A DNA stretch of 21,193 bases from DASPXY01 sp038227745 (GTDB taxonomy: Bacteria; Planctomycetota; Planctomycetia; Gemmatales; Gemmataceae). The DNA lies in NCBI GenBank assembly GCA_038227745.1, contig JBBRPS010000058.1, forward strand, positions 1-21,193, written 5' to 3'. Below, in pieces: positions 1 to 8,531 of the stretch; within the stretch, counting starts at the first letter, position 1; every line of letters begins with the position of its first letter. The translations under genes and the position numbers were made by a program. The notes beneath the pieces were generated by a model. It made no database searches. It saw only the letters and a program-made list of their open reading frames with translations, and was not told where the DNA came from.

Positions 1-1
1 C

Positions 2-3000
2 AGCGTGCTGCACCTGGTACAGGCGCTCGGCAAGAGCAAGCTGTCGGCGTCCCCCGCGCTGTGCCTGGTGACGCGCGGCGCACAGCCCGTCGAGGCGGGG
101 CAACCCGTCGCGGTCGGCCAGGCGCCGCTGTGGGGCCTGGGGCGCGTCCTCGCCGTCGAGCACCCCGAACTGAAGTGCCTGCTCGTGGACCTCGACCCCG
201 CAGGCGCCGGCGACGACGCCCTGGCGGAACTCACCCGCCCGCGGGACGCCGGGGACGAGATCGCACTCCGCGGCGGGCGGCGCCTTGGCCCGCGCCTCGT
301 CCGTGCCAACGTGGCCCGCGCCGCCGATGGCGCGGCGAAGCGTTCCGAGACGCTGCGCGTGCCGCACGGCGAGCCGTTCCGCCTGGAGCTGCGCGGCGCC
401 GGCTCGCTGGAACGCCTGACGCTGCGCCCGTTCCGGCGTCGCTCGCCGGCAGCGGGCGAGGTGGAGATCGAGGTCCGCGCCGCCGGCCTGAACTTCAGCG
501 ACGTCCTCAAGGCGATGGGCCTCTACCCCGGCCTGACCGGCGACGTCGTGCCGCTCGGCATCGAGTGCGCCGGCACGGTCGCCGCCGTCGGTGAAGGGGT
601 CGCGGACCTGCGCCCCGGCGACGAGGTGATCGCCGTCGCGGCGTTCAGCTTCGCCTCGCACACGACGACTTCCGCCCTCGCGGTCGTGCCGAAGCCGCCC
701 CAAATCACGTTCGAGGAAGCGGCGACCATCCCGATCACGTTCCTCACCGCGCACTACGCCCTGCACGACCTGGCCCGCCTGCGCCGGGGAGAGCGCGTGC
801 TGATCCACGCCGGCGCGGGCGGCGTCGGCCAGGCCGCGATCCAGATCTGCCAGGCCGTCGGCGCCGAGGTCTTCGCCACGGCGGGCAGTCCGGAGAAGCG
901 CGACTTCCTCCGCTCCCTCGGCGTCGAGCACGTCTTCGACTCGCGGACGCTCGCCTTCGCCGACGAGATCCTTGATGTCACGGGCGGGCAGGGCGTTGAC
1001 GTCGTGCTCAACTCGCTGCCGGGCGAGGCGATCCCGAAGAGCCTCGGCCTGCTGCGGGCGTACGGCCGCTTCCTGGAGATCGGCAAGACCGACATCTACC
1101 AGAACCGCATGCTCGGCCTGGCGCCGTTCCAGAACAACCTGTCGTACTTCGCCATCGACCTCGACCGCATGCTGCGCGAGCGGCCGGAGGTGGTGCGCGC
1201 CCTGTTCGTCGAGCTGATGGCCGAGTTCCAGGCCGGGCGCTACCGCCCGCTGCCGCTGACGGCGTTCCCGGTCTCCGAGACGGTCGGCGCGTTCCGCTAC
1301 ATGGCGCAGCGCAAGAACGTCGGCAAGGTCGTCGTCAGTCTCTCCCCCGGCGAGGCTGCCGCCGCCGATGACACCCCGGTGTCACTTGTGCGACCGGCCG
1401 GGGCCTACCTGATCACGGGCGGCCTGGGCGGGCTGGGCTTGCAGGTGGCGCAGTGGCTGGTCCGGCAGGGGGCGCGGCACCTGATCCTCATGGGACGCAA
1501 AGGCCCGGCGCCGGCCGTCCAGGCCACGCTGGACGCCTGGCGGGCGGAGGGTGTGCGGGTCACGGTGGCCGCGGCAGATGTGGCGGACGAGGGGCAACTG
1601 CGGCGGGCGCTCGCGGAGTTCGGTCACCTGCCACCCCTGCGCGGCGTCGTCCATGCGGCCGGCGTCCTGGACGATGGCGTGCTGCTGCAACTCGACCGCG
1701 CCCGCTTCGCCCGGGCGCTGGCGCCCAAGGTGCAGGGCGCCTGGAACCTGCACACTGCGACGCTGGACGCGCCGCTCGACTTCTTCGTGCTGTTCTCGTC
1801 GGTGGCGTGCCTGTTCGGCTCGCCCGGGCAGGGCAACTACGCCGCGGGCAACGCCTTCCTCGACGCCCTCGCCCACGAACGGCGCCGCCTCGGTCTGCCC
1901 GCCCTGGCGATCAACTGGGGGCCGTGGGCGGAGGTCGGCATGGCGGCGCGCACCGCGCAGGGCGACCTGCACGCCGGCCGCGGCGTCGCGGCGCTGCCGC
2001 CGGCACAGGCCCTGCAGGCCCTGGAAAATCTCCTCGGCGGCGCGGCGGCGCAGGCCGGCGTGATGGCTGTGGAGTGGGGGCGCATGCTCGCGTCCTACCC
2101 GGGCGGCCCGCCGCCGCTGCTGCGCGACCTCGCCGCCGTGACCGAGAAGGCGCCAAAGGTGTACCCCCTGCGGACCACGGTCCTCGCCGTCCCGCCGGGC
2201 GAACGCCTCGCCGCCCTGGAGGATTACCTTGCCGGCCAGCTCGCACGAGTCATGCAGGCCGACGTGAGCAAGATCGACGTCAGGCAGCCGTTGAACGCGC
2301 TCGGCCTCGACTCGCTCATGGTCATCGAGCTGAAGAACCTGCTCGAGTCCGACTCCGGCGTCGTGCTGCCCATCGCCCGCTTCCTCGAAGGCCCGAGCGT
2401 GTCGCAGCTCGCCCAGCTCGTATGCGACGGCCTCGCCGGCCCGGAGGAGGCCGAGCCAGCCGCGCCCGTCCAGGCCGAGCCGGAGGAGTACCCGCTGTCG
2501 GTCGGCCAGCGGGCCATGTGGTTCATGTACCGCCTCGCCTCGGACAGCACCGCGTACAACGTCGTCGATGCCGTGCGCATCCCCGGCGCCCTCGACGTGG
2601 ACGCGATGCGCCGCGCCTTCCAGGCCCTCGTCGACCGCCACCCGTCCCTGCGCAAGACCTTCCTCGAGAAGGACGGCCGGCCCCTGCAAAAGGTCCACGC
2701 CCAGTGGCAAGTCCCGTTCGAGGTCGTGGAGGCGGCCGGTTGGGACGAGACGGCCCTGCAGGAGCGCCTGTCGGCGGCGGTCCACACGCCGTTCGACCTG
2801 GAGAACGGACCGACGGCGCGGGTGCTGCTGTTCCGCCTGGCGGACGACCACCACGTCCTCGTCTTTCTGCTGCACCACATCGTCGCCGACATCTGGTCGC
2901 TCATCCTCTGCACGCAGGAGTTCCTCACCCTGTACGCGGCGGAGCGGGCGGGGCAACCGGCGAGCCTACCCCCCGTGCCGACCGGTTACGCCGCTTACGT

Positions 3001-6000
3001 GCAGTGGCAGGCCGACTTGCTGGCGAACGCCGCGGGTGAGGGCCTGCGGGACTACTGGAAGGGGCAGCTCGCCGGCGAACTGCCGGTGCTGAACCTGCCG
3101 ACGGACCGGCCGCGGCCCGCGGTGCAGACCTACCGCGGCGCTGCGCGGTCGCGCAAGCTGAGCCCCGGGCTGACGCGGCGCCTGAAGGCGCTGAGCGAGG
3201 CTCACGGCACCACGGCGTTTACGACACTCCTCGCCGCGTACCACGTCCTGCTCCACCGCTACACCGGACAGAACGACATCCTGGTCGGCTGCCCGACGAC
3301 GGGCCGCAGCAGGGCGGCGTTCGCGCAGGTCGTCGGCGACTTCGTCAACCCCGTCGTGGTCCGCGGCGACCTCGCCGGCGACCCGACGTTCGCGGACTTC
3401 CTGCAGAAGATGCGCGGCACCGTCCTGGCCGCCTTCGACCACCAGGATTACCCGTTCGCCCTGCTGGTCGAGCAGCTCCAGCCGAAGCGCGACCCGAGCC
3501 GCTCGCCGATCTTCCAGACGATGTTCGTCGTGCAGAAGGCGCAGCTGCTGCACGACGAGGGCCTCACCGACTTCCTCATGGCGGAGTCGGAGGGCAAGTT
3601 CGACCTGGGAGGACTCAAGGCCGAGGCGCTGAAGTTCGAGCAGCACGACGCCATGTTCGACCTCTCGCTCCAGCTCGCCGAGGGGGCGGGCTGCCTGGAA
3701 GCGTCGCTGCAGTACAACACCGACCTGTTCGACGCCGTCACCATCGAGCGCATGCTCGGCCACTGGGAGGTTCTGCTGGAGGGGATCGTCGCCGCGCCCG
3801 AGCGGCGCCTGTCGGAGCTGCCGCTGCTGACGGCCGCGGAGGAGCAGCAGCTGCTCGACTGGAGCGGTTCGCGGACGACGTTCCCGATCGACCACTGCGT
3901 CCACGCCCTCTTCGAGGAGCAGGTCGAGCGGACGCCCGGCGCGGTCGCCCTGGTCGCGGAAAATGAGGAACTCACCTACGCGGAGCTGAACCGCCGCGCC
4001 AACCAGGCGGCCCACCACCTGCGCCGGCTCGGCGTGGGGCCGGACGTCCTTGTCGGCCTGTGCTGCGAGCGCTCGGTGGACCTGCTGGTCGGGCTGCTCG
4101 GCATCCTCAAGGCGGGCGGCGCCTATGTGCCGCTCGATCCGACGTACCCGAAAGAACGCCTCGCCTTCATGCTGCAGGACGCCGGCGTGCCGGTGCTCGT
4201 GACGCAGCGGCGCCTGGCCGGGGCCTTGCCGGACGGCGCGGCGCAGGTCGTGTGCCTGGATACCGAGGCGCTCGCGCACGAGAGCGCCGACAACCCCGTC
4301 CACCACACGACGCCCGACCACCTCGCCTACGTGATCTACACCTCCGGCTCGACGAACCGGCCCAAGGGAGTGCTGGTGCCGCACCGCGGTGTGGTGAACC
4401 ACAACCTCGACTTCGTGCGCCGCTACGGCCTGCGGCCCGGCGACCGCGTCCTGCAGTTCGCCTCGATCAGCTTCGACACGGCGGCGGAAGAGATCTTCCC
4501 CACCTGGCTGGCGGGCGCGACGCTGGTGCTCAGGTCGGAGCGGGCCACGACCTCGCTGCCGGCCTTCTTGCAGTTCGTGGAGGAGCAGCGCCTGACCGTC
4601 CTCGACCTGCCCGTCGCCTACTGGCACATGTGGGTCGCGGAGCTGTCGCGGGCGCCGCTGCCGGTGCCGTCCACGCTGCGCTGGATGATCGTCGGCGGCG
4701 AGAAGGTGCTGCCGGAGCGGCTGGCGGGTTGGCAGAAGGCCGCCGGGGCGCGCGTCCACTTCGGCAACGGCTACGGCCCGACCGAGGCCACGATCCAGGC
4801 GACGACGTACGAGATCTTCGCGGGCCAGGAGAACCCGCACCCCGACGTGGCCCCGATCGGCAAGCCGATCTCGAATGTCCGGGTTTACGTTCTCGACGCG
4901 GACCTCCGTCCCGTGCCGGTGGGAGTGCCGGGCGAGCTGCACGTCGGCGGCGTCGGCGTGGCCCGAGGCTACCTTAACCGTCCCGAGCTGACGGCGGCCC
5001 GCTTCGTCCTCGACCCGTTCAGCGCTGCGGAGGGCGCCCGGCTCTACAGGACCGGCGACCTGGCGCGCTGGCTGCCCGACGGCAACCTCGAATTCCTCGG
5101 CCGCATCGACGCGCAGGTGAAGATCCGCGGCTTCCGCATCGAGCTGGGCGAGGTGGAGACGGCGCTCGCCGACTGCCCGGCCCTGCGCGAGAGCCTCGTC
5201 GTGGCCCGTGAGGACGTGCCCGGCAACCGGCGCCTGGTGGCGTACGTCTGCCCCCATCAGCCTGGCTCTGTGACCGCCGCCGACCTCCGCGCTTTCCTGA
5301 AGCAGCGCCTGCCCGAGTACATGGTCCCTTCGGTATTCGTGCCACTCGAAGCGCTGCCGCGGACGCCGAACGGCAAGCTGGACCGGCGGGCGCTGCCGCC
5401 GCCCGACGCGGGCCTCCTCGAGAAGGAGGAGACCTTTGTGGCCCCGCGCACGGAGCGCGAACAGGCTCTGGCCGACGTCTGGGCCGAACTGCTCCGCGTC
5501 CCGCGGGTCGGCGTCCACGACAATTTCTTCGAGCTGGGCGGCGATTCGCTCGTCGGCCTGCAGATGATCGCCCGCGCCGCGCAGGCCGGCATTCGCCTCA
5601 CGCCCGGGCAACTGCTGCGGCACCAGACGGTCGCCGAACTGGCCGGCGCCGCGGAGGCGGCCCCGGTCATCGAGGCGGAGCAAGGCCCCGTCGTCGGCCC
5701 GGTGCCGCTGACGCCGATCCAGCACTGGTTCTTCGAGCAGGAGCCGGGCGACCTGCCGCGCTGGAGCCAGGCCCTGCAAGTGGAGGTGCCGCCGGGGCTC
5801 GACACGGGCGTGGTGGGACAGGTGATCGAGCAGTTCCTGCGGCACCACGACGTGCTGCGCCTCCAGGTCCACCGCGAGGGGGCGGGCTGGCGGCAGGCCA
5901 TCGCGGAGCCGGGCGGTCCCGTGCCGCTGGTACGCTTCGACCTCGCCGACGTCGCGGAGGATGCGCGGGCCGCCGCCATCGAGGCGGCCGTGACGAAGCT

Positions 6001-7021
6001 GCAAGCGGGCCTCGACGTCTCGACGGGGCCGCTGCTGCGCGTGGGCCTCGTGGATCTCGGGCCGGAGACGCCGGGCCGGCTGGTGCTGGTCATCCATCAC
6101 CTGGCGATCGACAGCTTCTCCTGGCGCATCTTGCTCGAAGACTTCCGAACGGTCCTCGAACAGTTGACCCTTGACCGGCCGGTCCGGTTGCCGTCGAAAA
6201 CGACGTCGTTCCGGCAGTGGTCGGAACGGCTGACGGAGTACGCCCGGTCGCCGGAACTCGCGGGGGAGGCGGCCTACTGGCTCGGACAGGCGGCACGCCT
6301 GCCGCACCGGCCGCTGCCCGTGGACTTCCCGAACGGCGAGAACACGCGCGCCTCGGCGGACAGCGTCTGGGTCGCCCTGGAAGCAGTGGAGACGCGCGCC
6401 CTGTTACAGGAGGTGGCCCCCGCTCAAGGTGCGCGTGTCAACGAGGTCTTGCTGGCGGCGGTGCTGGAGGCCTTCGCACGCTGGACCGGCGCGCGGACCT
6501 TGCTGCTCGACCTCGAAGGGCACGGCCGCGACGGCGCGCTGCCGGGCGTGGACCTGACGCGCACGGTCGGCTGGCTGGCGGTCATCCACCCGGTGATTCT
6601 GGAAATCGCGCCGGGCGCCGTTCTCGCGCAAGCGGTGTCCGCCGTGCGTGAGGAACTCCGCGGCGTCCCGAACCACGGCATCGGTTACGGTGTGCTGCGG
6701 TATCTCGGCGACGGGGAATCGGCCCGGAAGCTGCGCGCCGCCCCGCAGGCGGAGGTGCGCTTGAACTACGTGAGCCAGTTCGACCAGGTGCCGGAGGGCG
6801 CCGAGGAGATCGGGGCGGCGCACCGCTCGCTGAGTCACGTCCACAGCCTGAGCGGCCCGCGCCGCTACGTGCTGGAGCTGAACGGGCACGTCGCCGACGG
6901 CCAGCTGCACCTGGGCTTCATCTACAGCACGAACCTCCACCGCCGCGACACGATCGAGAGGCTCGCGGACGACTGCCGCACGGCGCTGCGAGAACTGCTC
7001 GGCCGCGCCTCTGTTTCTTGA
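2..7021 (+). CDS. Hybrid polyketide synthase / nonribosomal peptide synthetase, 5'-partial (KR-half, ER, KR, ACP, C, A, PCP, E)
   Basis: The reading frame is open from the left edge, so the gene starts upstream; any KS, AT and DH lie outside. Residues are numbered from the GTG at base 5. Order: KR structural half (about 1-110); enoyl reductase (130-445) with NADPH loop HAGAGGVG at 268-275; ketoreductase (465-650) with TGGLGGLG, S599 and Y612, and an LDD motif; ACP with GLDSL, S770; condensation domain (829-1260) with H957-H958-xxx-D962; adenylation domain (1290-1800) with TSGSTNRPKG, FDTAAEE, GYGPTE, YRTGDL and NGKLDRRAL; PCP with GGDSL, S1848; epimerization domain (1890-2330) with H2031-H2032-xxx-D2036, EGHGR (E2171) and GIGYGVLRY. 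It would fully reduce a polyketide chain, condense it with one amino acid and epimerize that residue. There is no thioesterase, so release or transfer needs another protein. The Gly of A3 is Asn (N1451). Confidence 0.97.
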   Translation, partial: SVLHLVQALGKSKLSASPALCLVTRGAQPVEAGQPVAVGQAPLWGLGRVLAVEHPELKCLLVDLDPAGAGDDALAELTRPRDAGDEIALRGGRRLGPRLVRANVARAADGAAKRSETLRVPHGEPFRLELRGAGSLERLTLRPFRRRSPAAGEVEIEVRAAGLNFSDVLKAMGLYPGLTGDVVPLGIECAGTVAAVGEGVADLRPGDEVIAVAAFSFASHTTTSALAVVPKPPQITFEEAATIPITFLTAHYALHDLARLRRGERVLIHAGAGGVGQAAIQICQAVGAEVFATAGSPEKRDFLRSLGVEHVFDSRTLAFADEILDVTGGQGVDVVLNSLPGEAIPKSLGLLRAYGRFLEIGKTDIYQNRMLGLAPFQNNLSYFAIDLDRMLRERPEVVRALFVELMAEFQAGRYRPLPLTAFPVSETVGAFRYMAQRKNVGKVVVSLSPGEAAAADDTPVSLVRPAGAYLITGGLGGLGLQVAQWLVRQGARHLILMGRKGPAPAVQATLDAWRAEGVRVTVAAADVADEGQLRRALAEFGHLPPLRGVVHAAGVLDDGVLLQLDRARFARALAPKVQGAWNLHTATLDAPLDFFVLFSSVACLFGSPGQGNYAAGNAFLDALAHERRRLGLPALAINWGPWAEVGMAARTAQGDLHAGRGVAALPPAQALQALENLLGGAAAQAGVMAVEWGRMLASYPGGPPPLLRDLAAVTEKAPKVYPLRTTVLAVPPGERLAALEDYLAGQLARVMQADVSKIDVRQPLNALGLDSLMVIELKNLLESDSGVVLPIARFLEGPSVSQLAQLVCDGLAGPEEAEPAAPVQAEPEEYPLSVGQRAMWFMYRLASDSTAYNVVDAVRIPGALDVDAMRRAFQALVDRHPSLRKTFLEKDGRPLQKVHAQWQVPFEVVEAAGWDETALQERLSAAVHTPFDLENGPTARVLLFRLADDHHVLVFLLHHIVADIWSLILCTQEFLTLYAAERAGQPASLPPVPTGYAAYVQWQADLLANAAGEGLRDYWKGQLAGELPVLNLPTDRPRPAVQTYRGAARSRKLSPGLTRRLKALSEAHGTTAFTTLLAAYHVLLHRYTGQNDILVGCPTTGRSRAAFAQVVGDFVNPVVVRGDLAGDPTFADFLQKMRGTVLAAFDHQDYPFALLVEQLQPKRDPSRSPIFQTMFVVQKAQLLHDEGLTDFLMAESEGKFDLGGLKAEALKFEQHDAMFDLSLQLAEGAGCLEASLQYNTDLFDAVTIERMLGHWEVLLEGIVAAPERRLSELPLLTAAEEQQLLDWSGSRTTFPIDHCVHALFEEQVERTPGAVALVAENEELTYAELNRRANQAAHHLRRLGVGPDVLVGLCCERSVDLLVGLLGILKAGGAYVPLDPTYPKERLAFMLQDAGVPVLVTQRRLAGALPDGAAQVVCLDTEALAHESADNPVHHTTPDHLAYVIYTSGSTNRPKGVLVPHRGVVNHNLDFVRRYGLRPGDRVLQFASISFDTAAEEIFPTWLAGATLVLRSERATTSLPAFLQFVEEQRLTVLDLPVAYWHMWVAELSRAPLPVPSTLRWMIVGGEKVLPERLAGWQKAAGARVHFGNGYGPTEATIQATTYEIFAGQENPHPDVAPIGKPISNVRVYVLDADLRPVPVGVPGELHVGGVGVARGYLNRPELTAARFVLDPFSAAEGARLYRTGDLARWLPDGNLEFLGRIDAQVKIRGFRIELGEVETALADCPALRESLVVAREDVPGNRRLVAYVCPHQPGSVTAADLRAFLKQRLPEYMVPSVFVPLEALPRTPNGKLDRRALPPPDAGLLEKEETFVAPRTEREQALADVWAELLRVPRVGVHDNFFELGGDSLVGLQMIARAAQAGIRLTPGQLLRHQTVAELAGAAEAAPVIEAEQGPVVGPVPLTPIQHWFFEQEPGDLPRWSQALQVEVPPGLDTGVVGQVIEQFLRHHDVLRLQVHREGAGWRQAIAEPGGPVPLVRFDLADVAEDARAAAIEAAVTKLQAGLDVSTGPLLRVGLVDLGPETPGRLVLVIHHLAIDSFSWRILLEDFRTVLEQLTLDRPVRLPSKTTSFRQWSERLTEYARSPELAGEAAYWLGQAARLPHRPLPVDFPNGENTRASADSVWVALEAVETRALLQEVAPAQGARVNEVLLAAVLEAFARWTGARTLLLDLEGHGRDGALPGVDLTRTVGWLAVIHPVILEIAPGAVLAQAVSAVREELRGVPNHGIGYGVLRYLGDGESARKLRAAPQAEVRLNYVSQFDQVPEGAEEIGAAHRSLSHVHSLSGPRRYVLELNGHVADGQLHLGFIYSTNLHRRDTIERLADDCRTALRELLGRASVS

Positions 7022-7050
7022 TATACGGGAGGCGTGGTCAGTTGACATAA

Positions 7051-7095
7051 GCCCGAAGCGCCAGCAAGGGACCGTCCCTCGCCGGCGCTTCGGGC
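7051..7095 (+). terminator. Strong GC-rich hairpin after the PKS-NRPS gene
   Basis: A 15-base arm (7051-7065) pairs with 7081-7095 with a single G-T position, and an inner AGGGA/TCCCT stem extends the hairpin almost to its tip. It lies about 30 bases after the stop codon of the megasynthase. No T-run follows it on the + strand, so it is terminator-like rather than a classic intrinsic terminator. Such palindromes are common between genes in Gemmata-type genomes (recollection, not checked). Confidence 0.65.
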
Positions 7096-7210
7096 TCGTG
7101 TCGAGTCTCCCCGCGTTGAGTTCAGAAGCCCGCGGCCGGCAGTTGCTCGAAGAGGGAAGGGGCCGATATTCTCCGTTGTCTCGGCCGCTTCACCGGGTTA
7201 CGATACCAGC

Positions 7211-7441
7211 ATGATCACCGGCCACTTCCCCGATCTGGAAGCCAAGCGCCGCGCTCTCGGCTACCTGGCGGGACGTTTTCCGTTCACGAGTTGGTCCACG
7301 GGCCAGATGCTCGTCCCGGAGGCCGCCCTGGCTTTTCTCGCCGTCGAGGGCATTTCGTTCACCGTCGAAGGACCGGCGAAGTATGAGCAAGCCATACCGG
7401 CGTTTCGAGGTGCTTCTCCCCCTGCGGTTCAACCAGGGTGA
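7211..7441 (+). CDS. Small hypothetical protein (76 aa)
   Basis: The ORF starts at an ATG (MITGHFPDLEAKRR...) and encodes 76 residues with no signal peptide or membrane segment. Its middle (FPFTSWSTGQMLVPEAALAF) has a plausible globular composition. It resembles short hypothetical proteins I associate with Gemmataceae, but I could not check this and assign no function. No clear Shine-Dalgarno site precedes the ATG. Its last 59 bases overlap the start of another ORF at 7383, an arrangement suggesting a two-gene unit. The second gene is broken, so this may be a relic as well. The last residues (after AIPAF) are low in complexity and may be degraded. Confidence 0.5.
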   Translation: MITGHFPDLEAKRRALGYLAGRFPFTSWSTGQMLVPEAALAFLAVEGISFTVEGPAKYEQAIPAFRGASPPAVQPG

Positions 7442-7556
7442 GCCGGTTTCCGAAGCCCTGTTCGGCGGCTTTGTTGTTTCTCAGGAGGATGGTCGTGACA
7501 AAACCAGTTCTTTCCCTACTCACACTCGTTGGTCTCGTCGGAGTGCCGGTCGCTAG
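7383..7556 (+). pseudogene. Probable 5' fragment of a small gene (57-codon ORF)
   Basis: An ATG at 7383 opens a frame reading MSKPYRRFEVLLPLRFNQGE..., which looks like a genuine protein start with alternating hydrophobic residues. From about 7460 the frame runs into the leader and signal-peptide region of the next gene and becomes low-quality sequence (RDKTSSFPTHTRWSRR) until a TAG at 7554-7556. The simplest reading is a truncated gene, cut by a recombination or deletion near 7455-7465 and fused to sequence upstream of the next gene. It overlaps the preceding 76-aa ORF in another frame. Without homologues, a true 57-residue protein cannot be excluded. Confidence 0.4.
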
Positions 7557-8196
7557 CGGTGTCGCGGATCCGCCGGCCCGCCTCACACCGGAGTATTGCT
7601 GGCTCCACTTCGGCCCGAAAGCCGAGGTGCGGGTGCTGGTCCGTTTGGACGGGGAGGCGGTGACGCTCGAACACTACGCGGCTGGCAAACCGACGGGCCG
7701 GAAAGAGCAATTCGCCGATCGAACGAAGTGCAAAGACGTTTCCATCAAAGACAGCGACGGCAAGACCTCGTACGTCATTACTGGAATGAGCGGTACGGTC
7801 GTTCGCGCGGGGAAACCGACTGCCCTGACGGCCGATGTGGACATCAAAGGGCCAGTCGCTTACCGGCAGTACTATGATGTTGCGGAGATGGCCACTGACC
7901 CGGATAAAGCCCCCACCGCGCACTTCCACGGCCCACTCACGGTTCAGGCTCAAACGATCAACTGGGAGTTGCCGTCCGACCTTGCACTCCGACGGGGTGA
8001 CGCCGTGACAGAACTCCGCGCATTCGTCGGTACGATGGACCGCAAGAAGGGCTGCTGGGTCGTTGTCCGCTCGGGTGTTGGCAAGTTCCCAGACTTCCCC
8101 AAGGGCATTCATCCGGTTGTCGAGGTCGAGTTTCCGCCCAAGAGACAAGGCGACGCGCCGGTGAAGCGGCGTTACGAGCTGAATCAATTCTGCTGA
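7495..8196 (+). CDS. Secreted hypothetical protein, ending at an in-frame TGA with open continuation
   Basis: A GTG at 7495 is the likely start because AGGAGG (7483-7488) lies six bases before it; an ATG at 7489 directly abuts that site. The N-terminus MTKPVLSLLTLVGLVGVPVASG is a signal peptide, so the protein is exported. The mature part has alternating hydrophobic and charged strands (VRVLVRLDGEAVTLEHY, WVVVRSGVGKF) and looks beta-rich; I recognise no named domain. The frame stops at TGA 8194-8196 in the context QFC-TGA-GC and then stays open in the same frame to 8355 with coherent protein sequence. The gene is therefore either cut by a nonsense mutation or read through as a selenoprotein. 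No function is assigned. Confidence 0.7.
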   Translation: MTKPVLSLLTLVGLVGVPVASGVADPPARLTPEYCWLHFGPKAEVRVLVRLDGEAVTLEHYAAGKPTGRKEQFADRTKCKDVSIKDSDGKTSYVITGMSGTVVRAGKPTALTADVDIKGPVAYRQYYDVAEMATDPDKAPTAHFHGPLTVQAQTINWELPSDLALRRGDAVTELRAFVGTMDRKKGCWVVVRSGVGKFPDFPKGIHPVVEVEFPPKRQGDAPVKRRYELNQFC

Positions 8197-8355
8197 GGGT
8201 GTATCTTCCACGGCCCCGTGCGGGTCCCCGATGAAGCCGGGAGCGGCAAGGCGAAGGTCACGTTTTCATTCGACACCTGGAAAGGTGCGAAGGTCGCGCC
8301 GAGCCCAATTGAAATCCCGGTAATCGAGGCGAGCAAGGAAAAAGACAAGAAGTGA
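8197..8355 (+). other. In-frame continuation of the preceding gene after the TGA (52 codons)
   Basis: Directly after the TGA at 8194-8196, the same frame reads GCIFHGPVRVPDEAG, then a KVTFSFDTWKG strand and a lysine-rich end, and stops at TGA 8353-8355. The composition is protein-like, with the same beta-rich style as the upstream part; upstream residues 'AHFHGPLTV' and downstream 'IFHGPVRV' echo each other. There is no start codon or ribosome site of its own. This supports one original protein of about 286 residues. A GGCCC-CGTGC-GGGTC hairpin sits at 8212-8226, 15 bases after the TGA. Confidence 0.6.
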
Positions 8356-8394
8356 GCGTCGTGGGCTCGGCGGATGCAAGGACGGCGTGCCCGT

Positions 8395-8505
8395 AGATCT
8401 CGGTGAACCCGGCCGAACCAGGCGCTACACCTGAACGGCGCCGCCCTATTGGTCGCGCGCGACAACAAGCTCTTGCAGCGGCCCCGGCAGGGGAGCTTGG
8501 TCGTT
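8395..8505 (+). repeat. Possible dispersed intergenic repeat (translates to NQALHLNGAALLVARD)
   Basis: This stretch between two genes has no ribosome site or valid start, yet one frame reads AEPNQALHLNGAALLVARD. I recall near-identical 'ALHLTGAA' peptides turning up as spurious tails in many planctomycete ORFs, which points to a dispersed intergenic repeat rather than a gene. Only one copy is present in this window, so repetition itself cannot be shown here. Confidence 0.3.
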
Positions 8506-8531
8506 CGCCACCTTGAGGAGGGGTTGGGGTA

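Noticed and set aside
1382..3039. Long overlapping open frames on both strands over the KR-ACP-C region
   Set aside because: Low-complexity Arg/Ala/Pro products, no ribosome sites, and the + strand frame of the PKS-NRPS explains the DNA.
2966..6307. A 1,113-codon open frame on the minus strand opposite the NRPS part
   Set aside because: It is the shadow of the megasynthase in GC-rich DNA; its product is arginine-, histidine- and glutamine-rich with no domain, while the + frame has complete catalytic motifs.
7042..7047. TTGACA after the PKS-NRPS stop as a promoter -35 box
   Set aside because: The matching -10 position falls inside the strong hairpin and has no TATAAT-like sequence.
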